From contig NZ_JAGTUU010000003.1 in assembly GCF_018224955.1 (NCBI RefSeq), positions 1 to 64,000 on the forward strand: a stretch of DNA of 64,000 bases, given 5' to 3'. The notes below the pieces were generated by a model. The model worked only from the letters and a program-made list of their open reading frames with translations, had not been told where the DNA came from and made no database searches. Position numbers and translations under genes: made by a program. Below are positions 1 through 9,211 of the stretch, one piece after another (the first letter of the stretch is position 1; every line of letters begins with the position of its first letter). Source of the stretch: Thetidibacter halocola. Its GTDB lineage: Bacteria > Pseudomonadota > Alphaproteobacteria > Rhodobacterales > Rhodobacteraceae.

Positions 1-29
1 TCTGACACCGGCGCCATTGCGCCGACCCG

Positions 30-65
30 AAGGGCCGCCCGGGACATCCCGCGCGGCCCTTTCCC
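30..65 (+). terminator. hairpin, possible terminator of a gene left of the window
   Basis: Nine-base arms at 30-38 and 53-61 pair perfectly, with a shorter inner stem inside, and are followed by a T/C-rich run. The gene it would serve lies outside the window, so the orientation is uncertain. Positions 62-213 hold nothing I can support; a promoter for a leftward gene (phaR often follows phaP) could lie here but I cannot see one clearly. Confidence 0.4.
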
Positions 66-213
66 GTTTCCACGGCCCGCAAACATCCCGAAGGCCGCGC
101 CGCAGACGCGGCGGGCACAGCCCCCATGATCCCGAAAGGACCACACGCGCGCCGGTCGGTCAGACCGTCACGCCGCCACGCGCGCGCCGGGTGCAACAGG
201 GGGGCTATTCAAA

Positions 214-247
214 CAAAAAAATGGGCGGGATCCGATGGATCCCGCCC
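214..247 (-). terminator. rho-independent terminator of the phasin gene
   Basis: A perfect 11-base stem (223-233 with 237-247, loop GAT) is followed on the minus strand by a run of seven T (plus-strand A-run at 215-221). It lies about 60 bases after the phasin stop codon, so the phaC/phaP transcript very likely ends here. Confidence 0.9.
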
Positions 248-304
248 GCAGGTTTGCGCCTGATTGGGAGGAGAGGGCGCAAATCCTTCTGTCGGCGTCG
301 CCGA

Positions 305-754
305 TTACTTGGCGGCCGCGGTGGCCTTCTTGGCGGTCGCGGTCATCTCGTCGGTGGCCTTCTTCACGGCTGCGGTCGCATCCTCGGAGAAGTCCTTGCC
401 GGCAGCCATCAGCAGCTCGACGGTGTCCATCTGAACCTTCTTCGCGATCTCGGCGAAGGCGGCCATGTTCTCGGCAGCCACTTCGGCCTGGGCCGATGCG
501 AAATCGGTGATTGCCTTGGCGTAGTCAGCCGGCTCCGACTTGGCCTTGGACATCTCGGCGATCTTGGACAGGGTGTCCTTGGTCCACTTGGCCGAAATCT
601 CGGTCGACTTCTCGGCGGCTTCCAGGGCCACGGACGAGAGCTTCTCGTTCATCGTCGCCGTGGTCTTGAACGCATCTTCCATCGCCTTGGTGTCGACCGG
701 GAATGCGCCCATCATGTCCTTCATCATCGCGGTGAAGTCTTGCGTCTTTGCCAT
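305..754 (-). CDS. phaP: phasin, PHB granule-associated protein
   Basis: Small (149 residues), Ala/Lys-rich, helical protein of the Phasin_2 type that coats polyhydroxybutyrate granules in the cytoplasm and controls their size and number. The protein starts MAKTQDFT and ends in a Lys/Ala-rich tail (TATAKKATAAAK), typical of alphaproteobacterial phasins, and its length is normal. I chose the ATG at 752-754 because AAAGGATC lies at Shine-Dalgarno distance; an upstream in-frame start at 811 would add 19 residues inside the operator region. It follows phaC on the same strand after 122 bases that carry a large inverted repeat with a PhaR-type site, so it probably has its own PHB-responsive promoter as well as read-through from phaC. 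Confidence 0.93.
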   Translation of the reverse strand: MAKTQDFTAMMKDMMGAFPVDTKAMEDAFKTTATMNEKLSSVALEAAEKSTEISAKWTKDTLSKIAEMSKAKSEPADYAKAITDFASAQAEVAAENMAAFAEIAKKVQMDTVELLMAAGKDFSEDATAAVKKATDEMTATAKKATAAAK

Positions 755-821
755 TGTCTTGATCCTTTGCTTAGACTGCTGCGGGCCCACCCCGCTGTTC
801 TGCAGTTGCAAACAATATGCA

Positions 822-864
822 TGCTGCGGTGCGGCATTTCAAGAGAAAATGCTGCACCGCAGCA
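822..864. promoter_or_regulatory. 18-base inverted repeat in the phaP promoter region
   Basis: Arms 822-839 and 847-864 match at 17 of 18 positions around a 7-base spacer. The right arm contains CTGC-ACC-GCAG (852-862), the TGC-N3-GCA type of half-palindrome bound by the PHB-sensing repressor PhaR in Paracoccus and Rhodobacter. The repeat lies between the phaC stop and the phaP start, the expected place for repression of phasin until PHB is made. The RNA hairpin could also limit read-through from phaC, but no T-run follows. Binding by PhaR is inferred. Confidence 0.6.
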
Positions 865-876
865 AAATTTGCCAAG

Positions 877-2679
877 TCACTGATTTTGCTTGGCGGCCTT
901 CAGCTTCACATAGGTGCCTGGGGCCGGGCAGATGGGCCGATGGGTCGAATCACCCGGTTCGCGGGCGGGAATCATCTTGCCCGAACGGCCTTTCAGCCAG
1001 GCTTCCCAGACCGGCCACCAGGACCCGTCGTGATGCTCGGCGCCCTCGACCCACTTGTCGAAATCGAGGCTCAGGTCAGTATTGGTGAAATGGCCATACT
1101 TGTTCTTGCTGGGCGGGTTCACGATACCCGCGATATGGCCGGACTGTCCCAAGATGAAGGTCTTGTCCTTCGAGCCCATCAACTGCACACCGCGATAGAC
1201 GTCGCGCGCGGCGGCGATGTGATCGGTCTGGGTGGCGATCGACATCACCGGCACGTCCACGTCCGCGACCGAGAGAGTCTCGCCCAGCAGGTCGAACCCG
1301 CCTGCGGCGAATTCGTTGCGCTGGCACAACCCGCGCAGATACTGGCTGAACATCCGGCCCGGCAGGTTCGCCCCGTCGCCGTTCCAGTAGAGCAGGTCGA
1401 AGGCCGGCGGCGTCTCGCCCATCATGTAGTGACGGATCGCCGGCCCGTAGATCAGGTCGTTCGAGCGCAGGAAGGAAAAGGTCCGCGCCATGATGAACGA
1501 GGGCAGGATGCCTTCCTGCGCGATCTCCTGCTCGATCCCATCGGCGAAATCGTCCTGCAGGAAGGGCGTGAACTCTCCCTGGTCGCTGAAATCGGTCAGC
1601 GCGGTGAAGAAGGTGGCGGATTTCACCGACTTGTCCTTGCGCTTCTTCATCAACGACAGGGTCAGCGACAGGGTGGTGCCGGCGATGCAATAGCCCACCG
1701 CGTTCACCTGCTTGACCTTGCAGACATCCTTGGCGATCTCGATCGCCTTGAGGAACCCCTCGTCGACGTAGTGTTCCAGCCCGATATCGGCATAGGACTT
1801 GTCGGGGTTGATCCAGCTGACAACGAACAGGGTATAGCCTTGGTCGACAACCCAGCGGATCAGGCTGTTCGAGGGTTTCAGGTCGAGAATGTAGAACTTG
1901 TTGATCCAGGGCGGGAACAGCACGACGGGCGTCTCGTGGACCTGCTCGGTCGTGGGACTGTACTGGATCAGCTCCATCATCCGGTTGCGATAAATCACCT
2001 CGCCCTCGGCGGTGGCGATGTTCGAGCCGATCTCGAACGCCTCTTCATCCGCCAGCCGCACCACCAGCTCGCCGTTGTTGGCCTCGAGATCGGCAACCAG
2101 GTTCTCAAGACCCTTGACCAGGCTTTCACCCTCGGTCTCGACCGCCTTCATCAGGGCGTCGGGATTGGTTGCCAGAAAGTTCGTCGGGGCGAACATGTCG
2201 GTGATCTGCTGAGCGAAGTAGCGCAGGCGGCGCTTCTCCTTGGGGTCAAGCTCGTCGATCGCGTCGATCGCGCTGGAGATGGCGTCGGCATTGATCAGAT
2301 ATTGCTGCTTGACGAAGTTGAAATAGGGATGCGTGTCCCAAAGCGGATTGGCAAACCGGCGGTCCTTCGGCCCCGGGTCTTCCGGCGCCTGAAGCTTGCC
2401 CTTCGCCAGCGCCTGCTGGGCCTCGACGAAATGCGTCATCGTCTTGCCCCAGTATTGCACCTGGTGCTCCAGCAGCTTGGCCGGATTGTTGATCCACTCC
2501 TGCCACCAGGCCTGACCGGCCTTCGCGTAAAGCGATGCATCCGGTCCGTTCAGCGCCTGCGGCGTGGATTTGCGCCGGGTCAGGGCGTTGATCAGCCGCT
2601 GCGACAGTTCCTCCACCCGTGCCATGTTGGCCTCAAGGCGCGTGTTGTTTGCACCTGCGGCATCGACGTTCGTTGCCAT
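877..2679 (-). CDS. phaC: class I poly(3-hydroxyalkanoate) synthase
   Basis: Polymerises 3-hydroxyacyl-CoA (mainly 3-hydroxybutyryl-CoA) into storage polyester on the granule surface. At 600 residues it has the full length of class I synthases. The lipase-like box GYCIAG carries the nucleophile Cys331; the other triad residues are Asp486 (in TQTDHIA) and His515 (in GQSGHIAG). The N-terminal half is the usual PhaC_N domain. The start ATG at 2677-2679 opens MATNVDA. It is divergent from phaZ with 145 bases between, and upstream of phaP. A CTGC-N3-GCAG palindrome in that intergenic region suggests PhaR control. The identification is secure. Confidence 0.97.
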   Translation of the reverse strand: MATNVDAAGANNTRLEANMARVEELSQRLINALTRRKSTPQALNGPDASLYAKAGQAWWQEWINNPAKLLEHQVQYWGKTMTHFVEAQQALAKGKLQAPEDPGPKDRRFANPLWDTHPYFNFVKQQYLINADAISSAIDAIDELDPKEKRRLRYFAQQITDMFAPTNFLATNPDALMKAVETEGESLVKGLENLVADLEANNGELVVRLADEEAFEIGSNIATAEGEVIYRNRMMELIQYSPTTEQVHETPVVLFPPWINKFYILDLKPSNSLIRWVVDQGYTLFVVSWINPDKSYADIGLEHYVDEGFLKAIEIAKDVCKVKQVNAVGYCIAGTTLSLTLSLMKKRKDKSVKSATFFTALTDFSDQGEFTPFLQDDFADGIEQEIAQEGILPSFIMARTFSFLRSNDLIYGPAIRHYMMGETPPAFDLLYWNGDGANLPGRMFSQYLRGLCQRNEFAAGGFDLLGETLSVADVDVPVMSIATQTDHIAAARDVYRGVQLMGSKDKTFILGQSGHIAGIVNPPSKNKYGHFTNTDLSLDFDKWVEGAEHHDGSWWPVWEAWLKGRSGKMIPAREPGDSTHRPICPAPGTYVKLKAAKQNQ

Positions 2680-2703
2680 TGTAACGGTTTCCCCCTATCG
2701 TCG

Positions 2704-2714
2704 CTGCTATGCAG
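2704..2714. promoter_or_regulatory. candidate PhaR operator between phaC and phaZ
   Basis: CTGC-TAT-GCAG is a perfect palindrome of the form CTGC-N3-GCAG, the same form as the site at 852-862 in front of phaP. It lies 25 bases upstream of the phaC start and 110 bases upstream of phaZ, where a repressor could act on either promoter. Assignment to PhaR is by motif only. Confidence 0.5.
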
Positions 2715-2824
2715 AATATCGTCGCCGAGTCTGAGGGGCAAAGCGACGAATTGGCTCGGGCAGGGGCCCGGTTTCGTGCGGCCCTTCGCGTCACTGTGCC
2801 CCTCTGGAATTCAAGGAGCGATCC

Positions 2825-4093
2825 ATGCGCTACATGGCGACCTACGACCTGATGGAAACCATCCGCAACACGAACCAGTGGCTGGGCTCGACGGCGCGGA
2901 CCATGGCTTCCTACCCGGCCTGGGCGATGTTGCCCAACCCGGCGATCCAGTGGATGGCGGCCTGGGGCGAGGTGACCGAGCGGACCTTCAAGCGCATGGT
3001 GGTCAAGCCCGACTGGGGCATCCGCACCTTTACCTGCGAGGATGGCAAGGACCACCTTGTGAACATCGAGACGGTGGTGGAAAAGCCCTTCGGCAACCTG
3101 ATCCATTTCGACGTCGCTGGTCGCGCGACCCAGCCGCGCACGATCCTCCTGGTGGCGCCGATGTCCGGCCATTACGCGACCCTCCTCCGGTCGACGGTGA
3201 AATCCCTGCTCGTCAATTGTGAAGTCTACGTGACCGACTGGCACAATGCACGGGATATTCCGGTCAGCTGCGGCAAGTTCGACATCGAGGACTACACGCT
3301 CTACCTGATGGACTTCATGCGCTTCCTCGGGCCGGACACGAATGTCGTGGCCGTCTGCCAGCCGGCACCGCTGACCCTGGCCGCCACCGCCTACCTGGCC
3401 GAGCTGGACCCCGACGCGCAACCCCGCACGCTGACGCTGATCGGCGGTCCGATCGATCCCGACGCGACGCCGACCGACGTCACCGACTTCGGCCGCCGCG
3501 TGACGATGGGCCAGCTCGAAGAGACGATGATCCAGCGCGTCGGCTTCAAGTACAAGGGCGTGGGCCGGATGGTCTACCCGGGCCTGCTGCAACTCGCCAG
3601 CTTCGTGTCGATGAACGGAGACCGCCATTCGAAGGCCTTCAACGACCAGATCATGCGGGTCAGCCGCGGCGAGGCCAGCGATCACGATGCGCACAACCGG
3701 TTCTACGACGAATACCTTGCCGTGATGGACATGCCGGCGGAATTCTACCTGTCGACGGTCGAGCGGGTGTTCAAGAACCGCGAGATCGCGCGGAACGAAT
3801 TCGTCGTGGCCGGCCACAAGGTCGACATGGGAAAGATCACCCGCGTGGCGGTCAAGACCGTCGAGGGCGACAAGGACGACATCTCGGCCCCCGGCCAGTG
3901 TATCGCTGCACTCGACCTCTGCACCGGCCTGCCCGACTCGAAAAAGGCAAGCCACGTGGAGCCCGGTGCTGGCCATTACGGGATCTTCGCCGGCAAGAGC
4001 TGGCGCAATAACATCCGCCCGCTGGTGCTGGAGTTCATCGACCAGAACGCCGCCCCGCCGAAGCCTGAAAAGGCCGCCATCGGCATCGCCTGA
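2825..4093 (+). CDS. phaZ: intracellular PHB depolymerase
   Basis: Hydrolyses amorphous cytoplasmic polyhydroxybutyrate so that the carbon store can be reused. The 422-residue protein matches the PhaZ1 family: the nucleophile is a cysteine (Cys178 in VCQPAP) rather than serine, with the acid near Asp351-352 (VEGDKDD) and His384 in GAGHYGIF. AAGGAG sits seven bases before the ATG; an internal ATG at codon 4 is possible but less well placed. It is divergent from phaC. A dispersed repeat lies downstream before the convergent apt gene. Confidence 0.95.
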   Translation: MRYMATYDLMETIRNTNQWLGSTARTMASYPAWAMLPNPAIQWMAAWGEVTERTFKRMVVKPDWGIRTFTCEDGKDHLVNIETVVEKPFGNLIHFDVAGRATQPRTILLVAPMSGHYATLLRSTVKSLLVNCEVYVTDWHNARDIPVSCGKFDIEDYTLYLMDFMRFLGPDTNVVAVCQPAPLTLAATAYLAELDPDAQPRTLTLIGGPIDPDATPTDVTDFGRRVTMGQLEETMIQRVGFKYKGVGRMVYPGLLQLASFVSMNGDRHSKAFNDQIMRVSRGEASDHDAHNRFYDEYLAVMDMPAEFYLSTVERVFKNREIARNEFVVAGHKVDMGKITRVAVKTVEGDKDDISAPGQCIAALDLCTGLPDSKKASHVEPGAGHYGIFAGKSWRNNIRPLVLEFIDQNAAPPKPEKAAIGIA

Positions 4094-4220
4094 TCCAGCG
4101 GTGCGCGGCGCGATGCGCCGCGCCCGTGATGTGCCGCCTGCGTCCCACTGGTCCTTGGCGGCATGCCCGTGTTGACGTTGCGCCCCTTCGCATGGACCGT
4201 GTGTGTCGCTGCTGCGCGGT

Positions 4221-4341
4221 GAGGGGCCGGCCCCTCACACTCCCCGGAGTTTAACCGGCAAGATGAAGGGACACCGATTGTCCTTCATCTTGCCGGTTAA
4301 ACTCCGGGGGAGGCCCGCAGGGACGGGGGCAGAGCCCCCTC
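4221..4341. repeat. dispersed 3'-end repeat with long inverted arms (copy 1)
   Basis: A perfect 16-base palindrome (4221-4236) is followed by two inverted arms, 4242-4273 and 4279-4309, identical over 31 bases except for one extra G, around a 5-base loop. A G-run/C-run hairpin (4323-4337) follows. The arm core (CCCCGGAGTTT, then GGCAAGATGAAG) recurs in related form near 25.1, 32.4, 35.1 and 40.7 kb, always just after a plus-strand gene. Here two copies lie head to head between the convergent phaZ and apt genes, so it may end transcription from both sides. Confidence 0.75.
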
Positions 4342-4352
4342 GACACCCGGTT

Positions 4353-4883
4353 TCAGAGCCCCTCGAAGGCGCAGAGTGCGTGCACGTCCATTCCCAGGGC
4401 CTCGAGCCGCTTGCGGCCTCCCAGTTCGGGCAGGTCGACAATGAAGGCGCAACCGATGATCTCGCCGCCCAGCCGTTCGACCAGCCGGATGCCCGCCTCG
4501 GCGGTGCCGCCGGTGGCAAGCAGGTCGTCGACCAGAAGGATCTTCTGGCCCGGTTCGATCGCGTCGTCATGGATCTCGACCACCGCCTCGCCGTATTCCA
4601 GCTGGTATTCCTCGGCGATCACCGCGCCGGGCAGCTTGCCCTTCTTGCGGATCGGCACGAAACCCGCCGAGAGCTGGTGCGCCACCGCGCCGCCCAAGAT
4701 GAAGCCGCGCGCCTCGAGCCCCACGACCTTGTCGAAGCGCACGCCCGCGTAGGGGTGCAGCAGTTGGTCGATCGCCATGCGGAAGCCGCGCGGATCGGCG
4801 AAAAGCGTGGTGACGTCCCGGAAAAGGATGCCCTCATGCGGGAAGTCGACAATTGTGCGGATGTAGTCCCTTACGTCTTTCAT
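4353..4883 (-). CDS. apt: adenine phosphoribosyltransferase
   Basis: Converts adenine plus PRPP to AMP and pyrophosphate in the cytosol. It has 176 residues, the family norm, with the PRPP-binding loop [14 protein letters not shown] around residues 115-129 and the adenine-pocket region FRDVTTLF near 21-28. The start at 4881-4883 follows GGAGGAGCAC and overlaps the upstream exporter gene by four bases (ATGA), so the two are translationally coupled. It is the last gene of an operon headed by mtnP, which releases adenine, giving a direct salvage route from methylthioadenosine to AMP. Confidence 0.95.
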   Translation of the reverse strand: MKDVRDYIRTIVDFPHEGILFRDVTTLFADPRGFRMAIDQLLHPYAGVRFDKVVGLEARGFILGGAVAHQLSAGFVPIRKKGKLPGAVIAEEYQLEYGEAVVEIHDDAIEPGQKILLVDDLLATGGTAEAGIRLVERLGGEIIGCAFIVDLPELGGRKRLEALGMDVHALCAFEGL

Positions 4884-5503
4884 GTGCTCCTCCGGAGGGT
4901 GGCGGTCAGCAGGCCCATGCCGATCAGCGCGGTGCCACCCGCGCGGGTCAGCCAGCGGATCGCGCGGGGATGCTCGAGGCGCCGGCGCAGCCGGTCGGCG
5001 GCCAGCGCATAGGCCAGCGCGTTCAGCGTGGCCAGCGTGACGAAGGTGGCGATCAGGATCGCGAATTGCGTCGGTATGGGCCGGGTCGTGTCTAGGAACT
5101 GCGGCACGAAGGCGATGAAGAAGGCGATGCTTTTCGGGTTGAGCGCGGTCACGGTGGCGTTGTGCCAGTAGACGCCGCGCGTCGTGACCTCGGCGCGGGG
5201 CAGGGCCACGCCGTTGCCCGGCGCGCTGCGGATCAGGCCGACGCCCAGCCAGACCAGGTAGGCCGCGCCGGCCCATTTCAGCACCGTGAACAGCGTGGCC
5301 GAGGCCGCGACCAGCGCGCCCAGGCCGGCCAGGGACAGGCTCATCGCCACGAAGTCGCCAGTCGCCACGCCTGCGGCCGAGGCGATGGCGACACTGCGGC
5401 CCTTCGATAGCGCATAGGACAGCACCAGCAGCACCGTGGGCCCCGGGATCAGCAGCAGCGCGGTCGAGGCGACGACGAAGGTCAGCCAGAGATCGAGCGG
5501 CAC
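4880..5503 (-). CDS. LysE/RhtB family amino-acid exporter
   Basis: Inner-membrane protein of 207 residues with about six hydrophobic segments and the LysE/RhtB signature ([20 protein letters not shown] near the N terminus; [15 protein letters not shown] mid-protein). The family exports amino acids such as homoserine, threonine or lysine; the substrate here cannot be read. The start is GTG (5501-5503) with GGAGGG upstream. It lies four bases after the DUF2927 gene and overlaps apt. Its place inside a methylthioadenosine salvage operon raises export of a sulfur amino acid or a pathway by-product, but that is only inference. Confidence 0.85.
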   Translation of the reverse strand: MPLDLWLTFVVASTALLLIPGPTVLLVLSYALSKGRSVAIASAAGVATGDFVAMSLSLAGLGALVAASATLFTVLKWAGAAYLVWLGVGLIRSAPGNGVALPRAEVTTRGVYWHNATVTALNPKSIAFFIAFVPQFLDTTRPIPTQFAILIATFVTLATLNALAYALAADRLRRRLEHPRAIRWLTRAGGTALIGMGLLTATLRRST

Positions 5504-5507
5504 GGGT

Positions 5508-6175
5508 CTATCCCTCCGGCGGATAATGCCGGCGCAGGGCGATGACGTCCTGCGGACCGGGTTTCTTGGCGGCGTTGCTGTCTTCCGAGAAGATCGACAC
5601 GCCTTCGTAATCCGGGTTTCGGATGTCGGTCAACAGGCCCAGCGCTTGGGCCAGTTCCTCGACTAGGGCGGATTCGTAGTGGCTTATGTGCAGCCGCGTG
5701 CCGATGGCGATGTCGGCGCTGCGGATCACGCCGCTCCGGGCCTGCACCACCACCCGCGCGCCGCGCAGCGTGGTGCCGTCCAGCGCGGGGCTCCCCGTTT
5801 CCGCCAGCAGTTCGGTCCCGTGGGAATCGATCAGGTGCAGGCGGATCATCGTCTCGCCCTCTGCCTCGGCCAGGCGCAGGCCCATGCCGCAGTCGTTGAG
5901 GTATTGCACCGCGCGGGTCAGCGCGGCGCGGGCGCGCGCCTGCTTGCCGCCAAGAAAGGCGGGGTCGATCCGGGCGATCCCGACTGTTACTGGCGCATCC
6001 GTCGGCCAGCGCAGCATCGGCTTGGCGCAATCCCCGCCCGGCGGGGCCGCGCAGGCGACGAGGCGGTAGAAATCCGCGTCCGACAGCGGGCCTGCGGTTG
6101 TCACGAAATCCTGCGCCAGCGCCGGACCGCAGGCCAGCGTCAGCGCCAGCACGAGACGCCCGGCGGGGCGCGGTG

Positions 6176-6179
<4 letters not shown>
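5508..6179 (-). CDS. DUF2927 family secreted protein
   Basis: Protein of 223 residues with a signal peptide (basic start, hydrophobic core, cleavage after GPALA near residue 22). The mature part matches the DUF2927 family as found in Rhodobacterales: a SALVEELAQALGL helix and a DYEGVSIFSEDSN segment near the C terminus. No enzyme function is established; the glutamate-rich helix recalls metalloprotease-like folds but lacks a clear HExxH. The start is GTG (6177-6179), overlapping the mtnP stop by four bases. Probably periplasmic; its role in the operon is unknown. Confidence 0.75.
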
Positions 6180-7060
<881 letters not shown>

Positions 7061-7179
7061 GGGGTCGCCTCCGCAGCTTTTCGCGCAGAGTGCCTTGGCC
7101 CGCAGCCAATGAAAAGCCCTTGGCAGAATGCGTATCCGCGCATTGCATGAAGCTGCCACGCGGGTTCGCACTGCTTGGC

Positions 7180-7193
7180 TTGCGCTACATCAA
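7180..7193. promoter_or_regulatory. candidate FNR/FixK-type box
   Basis: TTGCG-CTAC-ATCAA resembles the FNR-family consensus TTGAT-N4-ATCAA with a perfect right half and a 3/5 left half. It overlaps a 13-base palindrome (7187-7199). It lies 74 bases before the start of a small cytochrome c gene, where oxygen or nitric-oxide control would make sense. A single partial match, so weak. Confidence 0.35.
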
Positions 7194-7267
7194 TGATGTC
7201 TTCCGACGATCGCGCTTATTGTTACTCAGTAGTGCTTGAGATCAACCGACCAGGGAGGACTGTTATT

Positions 7268-7681
7268 ATGTTGCGTGCCAGACATTTTGCAGCGGCAACC
7301 ATTGCGGGCATCGGCCTTGCGATGACTGCCACCGTCAGCCCGGGACTTGCCGAAGTCGTGGGCGAACAAGAGTATATGGCGGCCTGCGCAGGGTGCCACG
7401 GGGAGAGCGCGAAGGGGGATGGGCCGCTGGCCGGCCTTCTCAACATCTCGACCCCGGACCTGTCGACCCTGTCACAGGCGAACGACGGCAGTTTTCCGTT
7501 CGAAGCCGTCCTGAAAGTGATCGACGGCCGCAGTGACATCCGGGCGCACGGGAGTTCCATGCCGGTCTGGGGAGAGTTCTTTCAGCCTTCGGCGTCCAGC
7601 CAACGTGGCGAGACGCCCGACATGGTTGTGCGCGGGCGGATCCTGTCACTGGTCAATTACCTGGAATCCATCCAGGAATAG
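7268..7681 (+). CDS. small secreted c-type cytochrome
   Basis: Protein of 137 residues with an N-terminal signal peptide (cleavage near SPGLA-EVV, residue 29) and one haem-binding motif CAGCH, followed by GESAKGDGPLAG. A methionine in SSMPVWGEFF is the likely sixth haem ligand, as in class I cytochromes. It is exported by Sec and matured by the Ccm system, part of which is encoded 5 kb away. GGGAGGA precedes the ATG; an upstream in-frame start would give an N terminus that is not a signal peptide. Probably an electron carrier in the periplasm; partner not identifiable. Confidence 0.85.
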   Translation: MLRARHFAAATIAGIGLAMTATVSPGLAEVVGEQEYMAACAGCHGESAKGDGPLAGLLNISTPDLSTLSQANDGSFPFEAVLKVIDGRSDIRAHGSSMPVWGEFFQPSASSQRGETPDMVVRGRILSLVNYLESIQE

Positions 7682-7820
7682 TACCCGAGAGACGCTCTGA
7701 GGTGCGTTGGACAACGCCGGGCCTCTCGAGGCGGCATGCCGCATATGCCGGGTCAAGCCGTCGGCCAGACTGGCATGATCCGCTTGCAACATGTCCCGCC
7801 TTGGCACGCCGTGTCCCGTC

Positions 7821-8504
7821 CTACGCCGTGACGGCGGGGGCGCGGACGTGGCGAAGATGCCCGGTCTTGATCCAGAGCTGCGCGCCTGCGTCGCCCGCGA
7901 CCAGCGTCACATCCTGTCCGTCGGCGCGGCGGATCCATGTCCATGCGGGGCAGGGGGCGCTGTCGAGCGTCACTTTGCCCGCGACCACCAACACCTCGGC
8001 GCCGCCATCGGCGATCACCTTGGCCTCGGTTCCTGGCGCCCAGTGTTCCATCCGCACATCCTCGAACCCGTCGCGGTAGAGCGGCGAGACCTGCACGCCC
8101 GGCCGCGCCGCGTCATGCACTGCGCCCAGGCGCTGGGTTGCGGTGCGGACATGGGTGCGGTCTTCGGGCTGCATCTGCCAGAGCTTGACGAAGATCGTGC
8201 AGCCCGGCGCACTGCCCGGCGTGTGCGACGAGGTCGGCGGGTTGCGGATGTAGCTGCCGGCCGGGAAATCGCCATGTTCGTCGGAAAACACGCCGTCCAG
8301 CACGATGAACTCCTCGCCGCCGCCATGGGTATGCGGCGAAAACCGGCTGTCGGGCGCGAAACGCACGATCGAGGTCGCGCGTGCCACTTCGTCGCCGATC
8401 CGGTCCAGCATCATGCGCTCGACCCCGCCCACAGGCGAGGACACCCAGTCATTGTCCTGCGGGCGGATCACGACGTTCTTCGAGAAATCGGCGTTCAGTT
8501 CCAT
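7821..8504 (-). CDS. cupin-domain protein (ChrR cupin-like)
   Basis: Protein of 227 residues with a ChrR-like cupin core. The metal-ligand pattern HTHGGGEEF followed by SSHTP (two His, Glu, then His) lies at about residues 58-95. A second, degenerate cupin half fills the C terminus. Unlike ChrR anti-sigma factors it lacks the N-terminal zinc-binding domain, and no sigma-factor gene is near. It ends an operon with aroQ, a Gfo/Idh/MocA dehydrogenase and a VOC protein, so an enzyme (isomerase or dioxygenase) acting on a small organic acid is more likely than a regulator. Substrate unknown. Confidence 0.75.
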   Translation of the reverse strand: MELNADFSKNVVIRPQDNDWVSSPVGGVERMMLDRIGDEVARATSIVRFAPDSRFSPHTHGGGEEFIVLDGVFSDEHGDFPAGSYIRNPPTSSHTPGSAPGCTIFVKLWQMQPEDRTHVRTATQRLGAVHDAARPGVQVSPLYRDGFEDVRMEHWAPGTEAKVIADGGAEVLVVAGKVTLDSAPCPAWTWIRRADGQDVTLVAGDAGAQLWIKTGHLRHVRAPAVTA

Positions 8505-8512
8505 GACGGACC

Positions 8513-9109
8513 TCAATACGGGTTCTTGGCCGAGCGGTCGGCGGACAGGGATTGCTGGCCGCGCTCGACCAGCAGTTCGATCGCGTCGGCCAGATGCTCG
8601 CGGTCGATATGATGGTCGCCGCGCGCCACGCGGATGCGGTGTGCCTCGATCATCACGTCGGCATGGCGGCAACCTTCGGGCGGCTCGAACCGGTAGGACG
8701 CCAGTTCCAGGCGCAGGCCCAGCGGGTCGCGGAAATAGATCGAATCCATGAAGCCGCGGTCGACCGGGCCCGAATGCGGCACGCCGCGCGCATCCAGCCG
8801 TTTAGCCACCTGCCAGAAGGTCGCCTGGCTGACATTCAGCGCCAGGTGGTGCAATGAGCCGATGGCCTCGGGTACCGGGTTGCTGTCTGGCTTGCGCGCC
8901 TCGTTGGTGAAGATCGTGATCAGCCGGCCGTCGCCGGGATCGAAATACAGATGCCCCTGGGTTGGGTCGTCGAGATTCGGTTGGTCGAACACGAAGGGCA
9001 TCCCCAGAACGCCCTCCCAGAAGTCGATGCTGGTCTGGCGGTCGGCGCCGTTGAGGGTGATGTGATGCACGCCCTGTGTCTGGATCTTGCGGATGAGGTC
9101 TGTGGTCAT
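8513..9109 (-). CDS. VOC (glyoxalase/ring-cleavage dioxygenase) family protein
   Basis: Protein of 198 residues with two vicinal-oxygen-chelate half-domains: GVHHITLNGAD near residue 13, SLHHLALNVSQ near 85, and a YFRDPLGLRLELASY strand near 130-145, giving the His/His/Glu metal set of glyoxalases and extradiol dioxygenases. GGAGA lies before the ATG at 9107-9109. It is followed after 8 bases by the cupin gene and preceded by a dehydrogenase gene 102 bases away (a small hairpin lies at 9179-9193). Reaction not readable; ring cleavage or isomerisation of an aromatic or keto acid would suit the neighbours. Confidence 0.78.
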   Translation of the reverse strand: MTTDLIRKIQTQGVHHITLNGADRQTSIDFWEGVLGMPFVFDQPNLDDPTQGHLYFDPGDGRLITIFTNEARKPDSNPVPEAIGSLHHLALNVSQATFWQVAKRLDARGVPHSGPVDRGFMDSIYFRDPLGLRLELASYRFEPPEGCRHADVMIEAHRIRVARGDHHIDREHLADAIELLVERGQQSLSADRSAKNPY

Positions 9110-9211
9110 GGCGCGGGTCTCCTTCTGTCGGATGGCAGGATAGCGCATTCCGGCGCCGGGTCTGCCCGCAACAGGGCACAGGCATCGTGCCTGCGCGCGC
9201 GAAAGCGGGGC

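Noticed and set aside
4242-4309. Terminal inverted repeats of a tiny transposon
   Set aside because: The arms are only five bases apart with no coding content and no target duplication seen; related copies elsewhere are single and lie at gene ends.
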